From Rubripirellula reticaptiva (GTDB lineage Bacteria > Planctomycetota > Planctomycetia > Pirellulales > Pirellulaceae): a stretch of DNA of 64,000 nt. The notes below the pieces were generated by a model. The model was given only the letters and a program-made list of their open reading frames with translations. It did no database searches and was not told where the DNA came from. The DNA lies in the NCBI RefSeq assembly GCF_007860175.1, contig NZ_SJPX01000004.1, forward strand, positions 124,001 through 188,000. The letters are read 5' to 3'. Shown piece by piece: positions 19,501 to 27,783 of the stretch. Positions within the stretch are counted from its first letter, which is position 1; each line of letters begins with the position of its first letter. Position numbers and translations under genes: made by a program.

Positions 19501-21846
19501 CCGCGATCCGTAATATCGAGTCGCCGCCGCCACAAGGCTCGACTCGTCCGCAGTGCGATTCGACGCACTGGTGAAAGCCAGGATTCTTAAGTATTCCAAG
19601 CCGCTTGGCAAAAAGCGTTTTTCCTTTTTGCGACGCCAGTACTGTGTCAGTTCACTGAGCCGTAGCTTTGCTCGCCCCTGAGGGGTTTGGCGATTGCTTC
19701 GGGTCAGCCATTCTCGCAGCGGCGGAACCAAAAAATCATGCGTCAGTTGGTACGATCTCGCCGATGTTTCTGCGTCTCCGTCGGCTGCCGTGGGGGTAAT
19801 CATTCGTAGCTCTCCATCGAGCGCCGCGAGCAATTCTTCAAACTCTCGCTGGTTCAATCCCGAGACTTCACGCAGCCTCGCAGCATCCTTCATTTGGCCT
19901 TTGATGTTGGTACCGACCTCAGGCAACAGCTCAGTCAAAACTGCGCGAGCCGGTTTTTGCATGGATCGGTGATGGGGCGATGCTATCGAGTTATTGAAAG
20001 TGGCATCCAAAAAGTTTATGTCGACGCCCTCGGCGCCACCCAGTTCTGCGAGCGTTTTAAGATTCCACTCACGTCCTTTTAGCATTTGAGACAAGACCAC
20101 CAAGTGAATGGAAATCACTTTGCCGTCTTCTTGAACCGAATCGACCAACGTATGGATAAACTGTTGTTGTTCGCTGGAAAGTTCGCTCGGATCATCCGGT
20201 AAGCACCCGTAGGCACGGCCAAACTCAGTAAGCACGTATCGTGCATGACGGAGCTCGAACCGATCGACCGCGGTGCTGTTGACGTCTTGAACTAAGCGGA
20301 TATCAAGTTCGTGAAAGAAACGCGTTGCCGGCATCCAAAAATCATCGCGAATCAGCACGATGCATTGCAGGTGGATACCATCGCATTGACGAATTGCATT
20401 GACAAGTTCGGTGTCTTCCATGATGGGATGCGAGTGAAGCCACTGCTCGAACTGATCAATGAATATGACGACCTTTTTCCCGTCCGCGACCGCGCCTTTT
20501 CGAATAGCAGCCATGCACTGGACCAATGAAAGATCCTGCTGCTGGTCGGACAGCAACGGCAATGCCACACTTCGCATTCGTGATTCCGTGTGCTTAGCGT
20601 TGGCTTCTAGGTAGGCCACATGAATCGAATCGTTTAATAATGGCGCCAATCCGGCGCGAATCAATGATGATTTACCCGAACCCGATGAACCATAAATTAG
20701 TCCGACCCGAAAAGATTCTTCGAGGTTGCGTGACTCGATTCGGATTTTTAGTCTGCGGATGACTTCGGGAATTCCGTTGGCATCGCGTGTGCCAGGAACC
20801 AGCTTCAGAAAGAAGTCCTGGTCGTGTTCGTCAAACGCGCGTAGACCCTTTGGGATTACGCGTGTATCGACCACAACTTTGCCAGGCGATGGCGACGCCG
20901 CCGATTCCATTGGCAGCGAAAGCGAAAAGTCAGCGCTATGGTCGACGGTGCTACCGCAGTTTGCGAACCGGCGAAGATCGTCGGCCATATCGCGTCCGCT
21001 GTTGTAACGATCCGACAATCGCTGCGCGAGCGCTTTCATGCAGATCCGTTCTAGCTCCCCATCGATCGTCGGATCCAATTGTCGTAGCGGTCGCGGTTCG
21101 GCACGGACAATATTTTGCAGCAGTTGTTGGCTCGATCCACCAGTGAAAGGCCTTTTGCCGAGCAACAATTCATAAAGTACGATACCCAACGCAAAAACAT
21201 CCGAGCGGCCGTCGACCAAATGGCCTTCACCTCGAGCCTGCTCGGGGCTCATGTAGGAAAACGTGCCGACCAAAAGCTTTCGATTGGTTTGTCGCGCGAT
21301 GTCGTCGTCGCGGATTGCTAAGCCAAAGTCCGTTAACCACGGCCGATCGTTCTTTTCGATCAGAATGTTGCTTGGTTTGACGTCGCGATGCACGAGGCCT
21401 TTTTCGTGCGCGTGTTGCAACGCTTCGGCCATGTCAAGCATCCAGGCGATGCTCTGTTCGATTGACGGTTTGCGTCGTTGCAGTCGCTCGCGAAGATCGA
21501 TGCCCTCGATGAACTTTGATACGACAAAGAACGGAAACTCATCGGTTGATCCGACGTCGTATACCGGCACGATGTTGGGGTGGTCTAACATCGCAACCAT
21601 CTTTGCCTCGGCATTCCAATGAGACGCTTGTGCTTGTTCCTTAGTGAATCGACGGGGAACTTTGATCGCGACTTCACGCGCGAGCGAATCATCGGTCGCG
21701 CGAAATACGGTTCCGAATCCGCCCCTACCTATGACTCCGGAAACCCGGTAGCGACCAATCATGTCCGGCATTGGGATTTCTTTGGCCGACGCTGCAGCAT
21801 CAGATGTGAAGTCGGCGTGTTTTGTAGTCTCGCTATCGTCCGACAC
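16549..21846 (-). CDS. Giant Ser/Thr kinase - STAND-type ATPase - SUMF1/FGE-like fusion protein
   Basis: About 1765 aa from the GTG at 21846, which has AAGGA nine bases upstream; the frame stays open to a TTG at 21954. Residues about 33-300 are a Hanks-type kinase: IGRGGFGTVF, Lys in VAIKVP, HRDVKPSN (Asp155), LTDFGLA and SYMSPEQARG. About 340-720 is an AAA/STAND-like NTPase with Walker A GSSGSGKSS (Lys392) and Walker B VVIFIDQFEQW (Asp464). One membrane helix lies near 782-800. The middle has repeats resembling bacterial tandem repeat/polyglycine hydrolase units (about 1080-1340) and a HEAT-like stretch (about 1350-1470). Residues about 1480-1765 are a SUMF1/formylglycine-enzyme fold (RLPTEAEWEYA, GLFDTLGNVMEW), lacking the catalytic Cys pair where RGSAVFYVP stands. 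Confidence 0.85.
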   Translation of the reverse strand: MSDDSETTKHADFTSDAAASAKEIPMPDMIGRYRVSGVIGRGGFGTVFRATDDSLAREVAIKVPRRFTKEQAQASHWNAEAKMVAMLDHPNIVPVYDVGSTDEFPFFVVSKFIEGIDLRERLQRRKPSIEQSIAWMLDMAEALQHAHEKGLVHRDVKPSNILIEKNDRPWLTDFGLAIRDDDIARQTNRKLLVGTFSYMSPEQARGEGHLVDGRSDVFALGIVLYELLLGKRPFTGGSSQQLLQNIVRAEPRPLRQLDPTIDGELERICMKALAQRLSDRYNSGRDMADDLRRFANCGSTVDHSADFSLSLPMESAASPSPGKVVVDTRVIPKGLRAFDEHDQDFFLKLVPGTRDANGIPEVIRRLKIRIESRNLEESFRVGLIYGSSGSGKSSLIRAGLAPLLNDSIHVAYLEANAKHTESRMRSVALPLLSDQQQDLSLVQCMAAIRKGAVADGKKVVIFIDQFEQWLHSHPIMEDTELVNAIRQCDGIHLQCIVLIRDDFWMPATRFFHELDIRLVQDVNSTAVDRFELRHARYVLTEFGRAYGCLPDDPSELSSEQQQFIHTLVDSVQEDGKVISIHLVVLSQMLKGREWNLKTLAELGGAEGVDINFLDATFNNSIASPHHRSMQKPARAVLTELLPEVGTNIKGQMKDAARLREVSGLNQREFEELLAALDGELRMITPTAADGDAETSARSYQLTHDFLVPPLREWLTRSNRQTPQGRAKLRLSELTQYWRRKKEKRFLPSGLEYLRILAFTSASNRTADESSLVAAATRYYGSRWAIAAMIAMLIGWGGTQINENIRANLAEQEVKLQVQRLLAADTDHVLDEISRLQPIQSQAEPLLQSVIKDTDRPDDEILAARLALIGSDPTQTEPLIDALMIAEVNQISLISDRLELRQKPAVKKLWEIVQSGSVDEMHWIKAAFATAQLDPDNQQWEHLAERLAGVIVNQSTPLVVEMAPGFAKLSAYLSKPTQAFFRVPEQGDVRLNSAILLSKCLKPTDTELKDLLSTASPDQFELLLPVAALDSHAVVAALEQELTKAAMPKWPKLRNRAANETNVDAATLKSIKNFEGIASDAFIFCQRLPLDQFEDFADHLDRFGYRPSCVRAYRFEDADFVTAIWIRDGLKWKFTRHQGHQNVPDVQEQMHKAGLFPADFTAIPASDTNLDEIGFGILWTQAVESMIDSRIYVGLKEEDHQSKGWEPLNDGGYVPKSNLKLRYPDGTDRYSSVRWRTVSKPRCNDAWNDSAYAYESRLLDGWHQTDVRINPAGEFDEQEISFAAVWWNGGTMQSQSLNRVDHQEHLQLSQKLIERDFRPVSISVVFDDNTDKLIVASVWHRPIVSDEIKDELASRQANAVVALLRLGSSESLWPLLQSRPDSRLRSYLIDRMASLGVDPEVLVRRLMIEPDESRRVAIIAALAQYRPEQLPSDIAIQLRDAIGQWGSNDPSAAIQSICKHLCVRWKWPEIQNEIDLARSPSVKSKSSIPTWYRNTENQTMVVVAGPVEFRMGSPGDEAFRDHHLEVSINSRIPRSFAIGSTEVTVAEFQRYNPTALYATEYTHSKDCPITAVSWYDAMFYCRWLSEQEGIPEDQMCYPPIDQMITGLEASDGFQLPNDFLKRIGYRLPTEAEWEYASRAKTTTPRHYGNDAKLLPKYAWTTESSATNSQVRFHPVGQLLPNGFGLFDTLGNVMEWCEASPPRDFNLSVVMDDYVNPSRSRADINIQRGSAVFYVPTTMRNAKRELSRTTSHHPYSGFRVARTMPNQ

Positions 21847-22129
21847 GAAATTGAATCCTTGCTCGACCTGGTTGGCTGTAGACGTTTGCCCTGAAAGTGA
21901 GTGTACCCGGCTGCAGCATTCACTGGACTTCAATGCGGCGTTCGTCTTGCACAAATAGTCTCGATCCGGACGTTCTGGTTAGCTCAACCTGTTTTGATCC
22001 ATGGCGTGACTGTACATACGACAACCTGCCTGGCAAGTCGCATGGTGGACCAGTAGCGTGGCTATCTGGGATCGGATCTCGCGTCACGACCGTTTCTAAA
22101 CTGAATCAAGCTGGCGTTGATTTCGGCTG

Positions 22130-22708
22130 CTACTTGCTAACGCGGCGAAGGGTTAGTTTCTCATCGCCGAACCTTCGATGTACATACGCGGGTGCGCCGT
22201 CGTTACGGTACGATTTTCTGGTCACTGAAAGGGTTCCTGGGCACAGGATCAGTTGGTCGCCAATCAATTCGAAACGGATGATCGGCTGATACGAATGCAA
22301 CCCTGCTGCCATGGCGCGAGGAGATCGAAACTCGCTAAACTCTTCATCGTAAGTCCACTGTGGGTTCCGAAACGAAGGAACAATTTGAGAGGATTTGTCT
22401 GAGAGTTGATTCGGCGTCACTTCGTTGTTTTTTCGCTTTTCCTCGTTCTGGATGAGGATTTTGGTTAAACCTGAAGCGGTGATTTCGACACCGATTAGCT
22501 TCTTATCTTGAGCGACAGTTGCAAGTTCCCAACGCCCGATCAACTCTGCGTTGACGGGATTGCTTGGGCCAATCACGACCGCAGTGACCGGCTTGGGATT
22601 TCGCGATACCAAGTCTCCATAAAATCCTGGTGATTGTCCGATCGCATCAACGCCGCTTGCCAGAACAGAAGTAAAGATCAGAGCGGCGAAAAGGTAGAAA
22701 GATTTCAT
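22130..22708 (-). CDS. Secreted hypothetical protein
   Basis: A 192-aa product from the ATG at 22708 (MKSFYLFAALIFTSVLASGV); the open frame extends 33 codons upstream but the signal peptide fixes this start. The mature part carries LIGRWELATVAQDKKLIGVEI and a C-terminal LILCPGTL, suggesting a small lipocalin-like or TIGR03067-type beta barrel seen in planctomycetes. That is a weak resemblance. It is divergent from the sulfatase gene. Confidence 0.6.
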   Translation of the reverse strand: MKSFYLFAALIFTSVLASGVDAIGQSPGFYGDLVSRNPKPVTAVVIGPSNPVNAELIGRWELATVAQDKKLIGVEITASGLTKILIQNEEKRKNNEVTPNQLSDKSSQIVPSFRNPQWTYDEEFSEFRSPRAMAAGLHSYQPIIRFELIGDQLILCPGTLSVTRKSYRNDGAPAYVHRRFGDEKLTLRRVSK

Positions 22709-23064
22709 TGAATTGCATCGGTTCGGTGGGGGCGAATTCTGTTTCCACCAGACCATGCGAAAAGCACCACATGAGCCCTTAACGTTATTTTCTGGAAACA
22801 ATGACAAGGGCCGATCTTATTTTGACCGGTGGGGTTTTCTGAAGCATGTAGGCGAGTCTCTTTCCGATTCGCGTCTTCCTCTCTTTCCGCTGCGTGTTGG
22901 TCGAACGCAGGTAACATCCGCTCAGATGCGATTGGATCCACTTTCGTTTTGTTGGCGATCGCTTTGTCGCGTAGAATGCTCCGCCCGACGTGCTGTTTAT
23001 CGCCAATGACCATTTCCTCGCGTGACTTCCTTGCGTGACGTTCCTTTCTGAAAAAGACAGTTCC
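22709..23064. other. Divergent intergenic region, no gene seen
   Basis: These 356 bases separate the secreted hypothetical gene (minus) from the sulfatase gene (plus), so they should hold both promoters. Open frames here are short, mutually overlapping and lack signals. I see no clear operator or hairpin. Confidence 0.4.
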
Positions 23065-24459
23065 ATGAGTCGCTTTATTTTTCCCGTTCTGTTCCTTGCG
23101 AGTTGCCTTTTCAGTGAGGCAAATTGGAATGCGGTTGTCGCAGATTCTGCGAAGCCGAACATCGTTTTCATGATCGCTGACGATTGCACTTTTCGAGATT
23201 TGGGGTGTTACGGCGGACAAGCTCACACACCCAATATCGATGCGTTAGCCGATCAAGGTATGCGGTTCACCCGGTGCTTTCAGTCCGCGCCGATGTGTTC
23301 GCCCACGCGTCACAATATCTACACGGGTCTGTTTCCAGTCACTAGCGGAGCCTATCCGAACCACACCTTTGTCGAAAATGAAACTCGGTGTGTGTCACAG
23401 TACATGAAAGAACTCGGGTACCGAGTTGCCCACAGCGGCAAGAGCCACGTCTCGCCGACCGCAGTGTTTGATTGGGAGGAGATTCCTGGTTCAGGCAATC
23501 CCGAATTCGATAAGGTCGACATGTTTATTGGCGACTGTGCACAGGCCAAGCAACCGTTCTGTTTGTTGCTGTGTTCAAACGAACCGCACACGCCTTGGAA
23601 TAAAGGTGACGCCTCGCGATATCCGCCTAGCGATATCAAGTTGCCGCCGTACTTCGTCGACACCGACCAGACACGGGCGAGCATGTCGAAGTACTTGGCC
23701 GAGATCACCTATTACGACGATCAAGTTGGGCAAGCTGTTGGTTTGATCGACAAACACGGTCTGGCAGATGACACGCTGCTGGTCGTGGTAAGCGAACAGG
23801 GAAGCTCGTTCCCATTTGCGAAATGGACTTGTTATGACAATGGTTTGCAGTCGGGCATGATTGCTCGTTGGCCCGGTCACATCGAAGCCGGCGCGGTGAA
23901 CCCGGCGATGGTCGAGTACATCGATTTGTTGCCGACCTTTATCGAAGCCGCGGGCGGAACGCCGGATGAGTCACTGCAAGGCCAAAGCTTGTTGGCCGTG
24001 CTTGCGGGCAAGCAGAGTCACAAACAGCACGTGTTCGGTATCATGACGACACGTGGGATCAACAGTGGGTCGGATCACTTTGGGATTCGGTCAGTCCGAT
24101 CGGATAAGTTCAAATACATTTGGAATTTGACGCCGAACGAACAGTTTAAGAATGCCTGTACTGAATCGCCCGAGTTTAAAAGTTGGATCGTACAAGCCAA
24201 GGCAGGGGACCAGGATGCCGCGGCAAAAGTGCGACGGTATCAGTATCGGCCCGAGGTCGAACTTTATGATGTTGTGAGTGATCCACTGGAACTGCACAAC
24301 ATCGCCGGTGATCCTCAGTATGACGAGATCAAGGAAAACCTAAAACGCAAACTTGACGACTGGATGGACCGCTGCGGTGATGAAGGTCAAGCCACGGAAA
24401 TGGCAGCCCTTGAACACATGAAACGAGGGAACAAGAAACGCGAGAAAAAGAAGAACTAA
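23065..24459 (+). CDS. Secreted sulfatase (type I, formylglycine-dependent)
   Basis: A 464-aa protein from the ATG at 23065 with a signal peptide (about residues 1-27). Family S1 sulfatase signatures: metal site PNIVFMIADDCTFRDLGCYG, and the activation motif CSPTRHNIYTG in which Cys78 should be converted to formylglycine; a second metal-site region lies around VVVSEQGSSFPF. It hydrolyses sulfate esters, probably of algal or other sulfated polysaccharides, in the periplasm or outside. It needs a functional formylglycine-generating enzyme elsewhere in the genome, because the SUMF1-like domain next door lacks the active-site cysteines. Confidence 0.92.
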   Translation: MSRFIFPVLFLASCLFSEANWNAVVADSAKPNIVFMIADDCTFRDLGCYGGQAHTPNIDALADQGMRFTRCFQSAPMCSPTRHNIYTGLFPVTSGAYPNHTFVENETRCVSQYMKELGYRVAHSGKSHVSPTAVFDWEEIPGSGNPEFDKVDMFIGDCAQAKQPFCLLLCSNEPHTPWNKGDASRYPPSDIKLPPYFVDTDQTRASMSKYLAEITYYDDQVGQAVGLIDKHGLADDTLLVVVSEQGSSFPFAKWTCYDNGLQSGMIARWPGHIEAGAVNPAMVEYIDLLPTFIEAAGGTPDESLQGQSLLAVLAGKQSHKQHVFGIMTTRGINSGSDHFGIRSVRSDKFKYIWNLTPNEQFKNACTESPEFKSWIVQAKAGDQDAAAKVRRYQYRPEVELYDVVSDPLELHNIAGDPQYDEIKENLKRKLDDWMDRCGDEGQATEMAALEHMKRGNKKREKKKN

Positions 24460-24507
24460 GCAAGGACTTTGCTTGGCTGTGCTGGCGATAACGATCTCGG
24501 CGATGCG

Positions 24508-26415
24508 CTATCGCATGGTGCCCCAAACTTCGCTGGCGGCTGCGACATCGTCTTGCGATGCATTTCCTCGGCCATAAACGATTCGGTTATAGGCGTCGAC
24601 CAATCGGCGAGTCGGTGCGGACGTCACGCCGGATGCTTTGGCCGTTCGGGCTAAGAACTCGCTGGGCGTTTCTTCGCGTGATCGGCTAATGCCCTGTTCA
24701 CGGCACCATGCTTCCCAAGCGGCAAACGTGATCACGATAACTCGTCGTGGATCGTTTTCGCGGCCGATCGGATTGGTGAACGACGAAAACGACCGCGGCG
24801 GCACTCGGGTTTCTGCAGCTAGAAATTCATCAAACGTGGTTTCGTTTGCGGGCGCGTCTCGTTCAAAAAGTTGGCTCCACCAAAGCGAGATGGCGTGTCG
24901 GTGGGCCCAGACGAAAAAGCCAACGATCACCGCCAGCGAGATGAATATGACGAACTTCAACAGATCGGAAAGCGCGGGCAGAGAATTGGCGATCGATTCG
25001 GCTGGATTGGGCGGCGGCGATCCAGACGACTTTGGCTTGCCTGTTGCTGGATTCGAGTTGTTGGATTTGTTCTTGGGTGGTTGCGAATCCTGTTTCGATT
25101 CAATTTCTTCGTTTTTTTGCTCAGACTGATCGGTTGGCGGTTCCGCTTTTGATTTCGGATCGTCTTTTGAATTGGACTCGTCTGGGTTGGGTTTGTCTGA
25201 GCTGGGTTTGTCGCTTTCGTTCGGTTGCGATTCGCTGTTGGAATCCGACTTCGGTGAATTGCCCGGTGGCTTTGAATCATCCGGTTTCGAACCCTCCGGC
25301 TTGGATTGATCGGACTTTTGTTCCGATGGGCGGCTCTTGGGTTCGCCCGATTCGGGGTCGCCAGACTGTGACGGTTTATCGCCTTTCTGCTTGCCGGTCG
25401 GTCCGTCGTCGCGTTTGCCGTCGCCAACGTCTCCGGGTGGTGCATTTTCGCCAGCGGTGATGTCTTCGACTTCTTTGTCGGCGCTATTCTTGTCCTCGGA
25501 CGTCGTCGCAGCTCCTTCACTCGTCTTATCGGCGGCGTCTTCACCGCTCCCGCTCTTGCTGGCGACGGTGTCGCCGGGCGAGTCCAAGAACTTGGGCAAT
25601 TCGAACGACGCTAACAGTTCGCCCGGCACGGGGGCCATGAATGCGATGAACAGGATCAATGCGACGAGCGCGAGTCCGCCTGCCAACCAGGCTACTGAGA
25701 CGTCAGCGGGCATTTCAACTTTGCGTTGACGAAGGTAGCGGCGAAGTCCCAAAAAACTGGTCGTTACGAGCAGTGACAGGCTAGCGAACAGATAGAACGC
25801 CAACAGTTTTTGGGCGCGATCCCACGTCGCAGGATCTTCGCGAAGAAAAAATTGGCCCAAACCAAACAAGGGCAAGGCGCCCATCGCCAAGTACATCACC
25901 GTTCGCCCGGGCTGATGAACCAGCTTGCGACTTGATGCATCGGAGTTCTCAAAGCCGACGACTGCGACCTCTGGCGTCTGGACTTTCTTGCGAACGAACA
26001 GTCGTCCTGAATCGATCAAGCCTTGGCCGCTGGCGTCGACGTCGTCATCGATCAACGTGCAGTCGCGAACGATTCGATCCGCTAGGTAAGCGATCACGAC
26101 TAAGATGGCGGCTGAAAAAATTGGCGAGTCCACGAACTTCAGCATCGATGCGAACGTAACCAAGCCTAAGATGCCAGCATAGCCAAGGGAGTACATGCGA
26201 TCTTTTTCGATCGCGACTCGGGCGATACCAACGGCGCCCATGGTGAACATCAATAGCGTCCACGATACGCGGCCCGGATGGCCGCCGTGATACAGCACAA
26301 GCATCAAGAAATTTGCCAAGCTGCTGATCATCACGAAGATCAGAATCGGTGCAACGGCGATCGCCGCGTAGTCTGACGTTGTCTTGGCGGGTAATGGTTT
26401 GGCGGATGCCGACAA
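24508..26415 (-). CDS. DUF4129-type membrane protein with long disordered linker
   Basis: A 635-aa protein. Several N-terminal helices (about residues 15-115 and 180-265) are followed by an extended hydrophilic linker, about 280-480, rich in Ser, Lys, Glu, Pro, Asp and Gln. A single helix follows (about 488-508), then a cytoplasmic C-terminal part of DUF4129 type with EETPSEFLARTAKASGV and RLVDAYNRIVYGRG. DUF4129 usually ends transglutaminase-like proteins encoded with MoxR/vWA/DUF58 clusters; none of those partners is adjacent here. It follows the GYF gene by 33 bases, probably as one operon. Confidence 0.7.
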   Translation of the reverse strand: MSASAKPLPAKTTSDYAAIAVAPILIFVMISSLANFLMLVLYHGGHPGRVSWTLLMFTMGAVGIARVAIEKDRMYSLGYAGILGLVTFASMLKFVDSPIFSAAILVVIAYLADRIVRDCTLIDDDVDASGQGLIDSGRLFVRKKVQTPEVAVVGFENSDASSRKLVHQPGRTVMYLAMGALPLFGLGQFFLREDPATWDRAQKLLAFYLFASLSLLVTTSFLGLRRYLRQRKVEMPADVSVAWLAGGLALVALILFIAFMAPVPGELLASFELPKFLDSPGDTVASKSGSGEDAADKTSEGAATTSEDKNSADKEVEDITAGENAPPGDVGDGKRDDGPTGKQKGDKPSQSGDPESGEPKSRPSEQKSDQSKPEGSKPDDSKPPGNSPKSDSNSESQPNESDKPSSDKPNPDESNSKDDPKSKAEPPTDQSEQKNEEIESKQDSQPPKNKSNNSNPATGKPKSSGSPPPNPAESIANSLPALSDLLKFVIFISLAVIVGFFVWAHRHAISLWWSQLFERDAPANETTFDEFLAAETRVPPRSFSSFTNPIGRENDPRRVIVITFAAWEAWCREQGISRSREETPSEFLARTAKASGVTSAPTRRLVDAYNRIVYGRGNASQDDVAAASEVWGTMR

Positions 26416-26448
26416 TGAAGCAGGTGACTGAGACGTTTCGATCGTTGC

Positions 26449-26670
26449 CTACTCGTTTATTTCGGGGTGCAGCTTTCGCCACCGCTCCATCGCGGGGCCG
26501 ATCGACTTCATCGGCACCCATTTACCCTTAGTCTTAGCGCTTTGTAGAAGCGTCTGAGGCATGATTTTGCCACTATCGATGCGTAATAGCAAATCGTGTT
26601 CGGTAATTGGACCTAGTCTTCGACCTTTGCGGAGCCAGCCGCTAGCCATGTAATACCATCCCGCACTCAT
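26449..26670 (-). CDS. Small GYF-domain protein
   Basis: A 73-aa protein from the ATG at 26670 (MSAGWYYMASGWLRKGRRLG), with GGGAGA seven bases upstream; the open frame reaches 26706. It matches the bacterial GYF_2 pattern: WYY near the start, then GPITEHDLLLRIDSGKI, TLLQSA and a final KWVPM. GYF domains bind proline-rich peptides. The downstream membrane protein has a Pro-containing linker and could be a partner, which is an inference. Confidence 0.7.
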   Translation of the reverse strand: MSAGWYYMASGWLRKGRRLGPITEHDLLLRIDSGKIMPQTLLQSAKTKGKWVPMKSIGPAMERWRKLHPEINE

Positions 26671-26825
26671 CGTCAATTCTCCCAGAAATCCGACAAACCT
26701 CACCACTCACTTTACAGTGATTCGGGTCGTAATTGGAAGGCAATTGTGCAGCACGGATACGAATTGAGACCGATTTAAATGTTCTGATGGCTCGTTTGGG
26801 GGCGTTTTTGGGCAATCATGCCCCC

Positions 26826-27605
26826 CTACCAGCGTCCGCTATGGCGGTCGGCATCGACGATTCGCCGGGCCTCGGCGCTGATGCCGTAGACCAAGCTGGG
26901 CTGATTCAGTTCCATAAAGACGGTGTATTTCTGATGGACGGCGTTGGAATAGACGACCGGTGCGTGCGTCAATCGCAGGAAGTGGACGGGGATTCCGTTC
27001 CACCGTTTGGTGAAAACGCCTGCCTCGAGCGCTGGCTCGGCGGCCAGTCCATAGTTTGCTGTCATGGTCTGAACTAGCTTGTTGGGATCGCCGGTGAAGC
27101 CATGGAAGGAGCAACGCTGTAACTTGCCTTGATGGTCAAAGTAGTAGGTCAACGTGCCGGCGATATCGTCAGCCCGGATGCCAGTGACGATCGGGACTCG
27201 CAGGCCTTCCAATTTCAGATCGGCTAGCACTGTGCTGACGCGGGAGAAACGTTGGATGACCCAGTCCGGTGAAATGTCAAACCGTATTACTTCACGTAGA
27301 TCATTGACGCGAGTTCCCGCTAGCGTCGGTGCGGCGGCCGGATTGACTGGGATCGCTCCAAGTTTTCTGGCGAGGTCTTCGTCCAATCGATAACGGCTGG
27401 CGTCAGACCCGCGCAAAGTTTCGACTTCGTGGTGAGCGTGCGATGCACCGTTATACGCCGGGGCGGTGGTTCCGCCGTGATATGAGACATTGGTCGTGTC
27501 GCCTAGGATGCCCATCGCGCTGCGTCCCCAATCCGTTTCCGAAGCGACGTAGGGGCCGCCCGCAGCAGCGGCTAGCAGCGCGGCAGTTTGGATTCGTGAA
27601 AACAT
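26826..27605 (-). CDS. Conserved planctomycete-type protein, DUF6690-like
   Basis: A 259-aa product from the ATG at 27605 (MFSRIQTAALLAAAAGGPYV). The N-terminus is a hydrophobic signal-like segment. The C-terminal two thirds contain VIRFDISPDWVIQRFSRVST and LTYYFDHQGKLQRCSFHGFT, and end in PSLVYGISAEARRIVDADRH. I associate this with a planctomycete-restricted family (DUF6690), from memory. No catalytic motif is evident. Divergent from the methyltransferase gene. Confidence 0.55.
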   Translation of the reverse strand: MFSRIQTAALLAAAAGGPYVASETDWGRSAMGILGDTTNVSYHGGTTAPAYNGASHAHHEVETLRGSDASRYRLDEDLARKLGAIPVNPAAAPTLAGTRVNDLREVIRFDISPDWVIQRFSRVSTVLADLKLEGLRVPIVTGIRADDIAGTLTYYFDHQGKLQRCSFHGFTGDPNKLVQTMTANYGLAAEPALEAGVFTKRWNGIPVHFLRLTHAPVVYSNAVHQKYTVFMELNQPSLVYGISAEARRIVDADRHSGRW

Positions 27606-27783
27606 GATGATGGCTTGGTTTCGAAAGCAGAAACGAGCGAGAAACGACTGTCGTTGTTTTATCGGCACATTCACGGCGCTAGTCTTGATTGAAGCTGCCG
27701 GCGTCTACCGCGCCCGAAGTACCGGATCATCGCTTACAATCCGCGGCCAACTGCCAATCGTTCTAACCCCGAATATCTCGACC

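Noticed and set aside
22785-23226. Minus-strand frames across the sulfatase promoter
   Set aside because: They overlap one another and the sulfatase start, with no signals of translation.
24957-25544. 195-codon minus-strand frame rich in Arg, Asn, Thr and Pro
   Set aside because: It lies inside the low-complexity linker of the DUF4129 protein in another frame of the same strand; composition is the shadow of Ser/Lys/Glu-rich codons.
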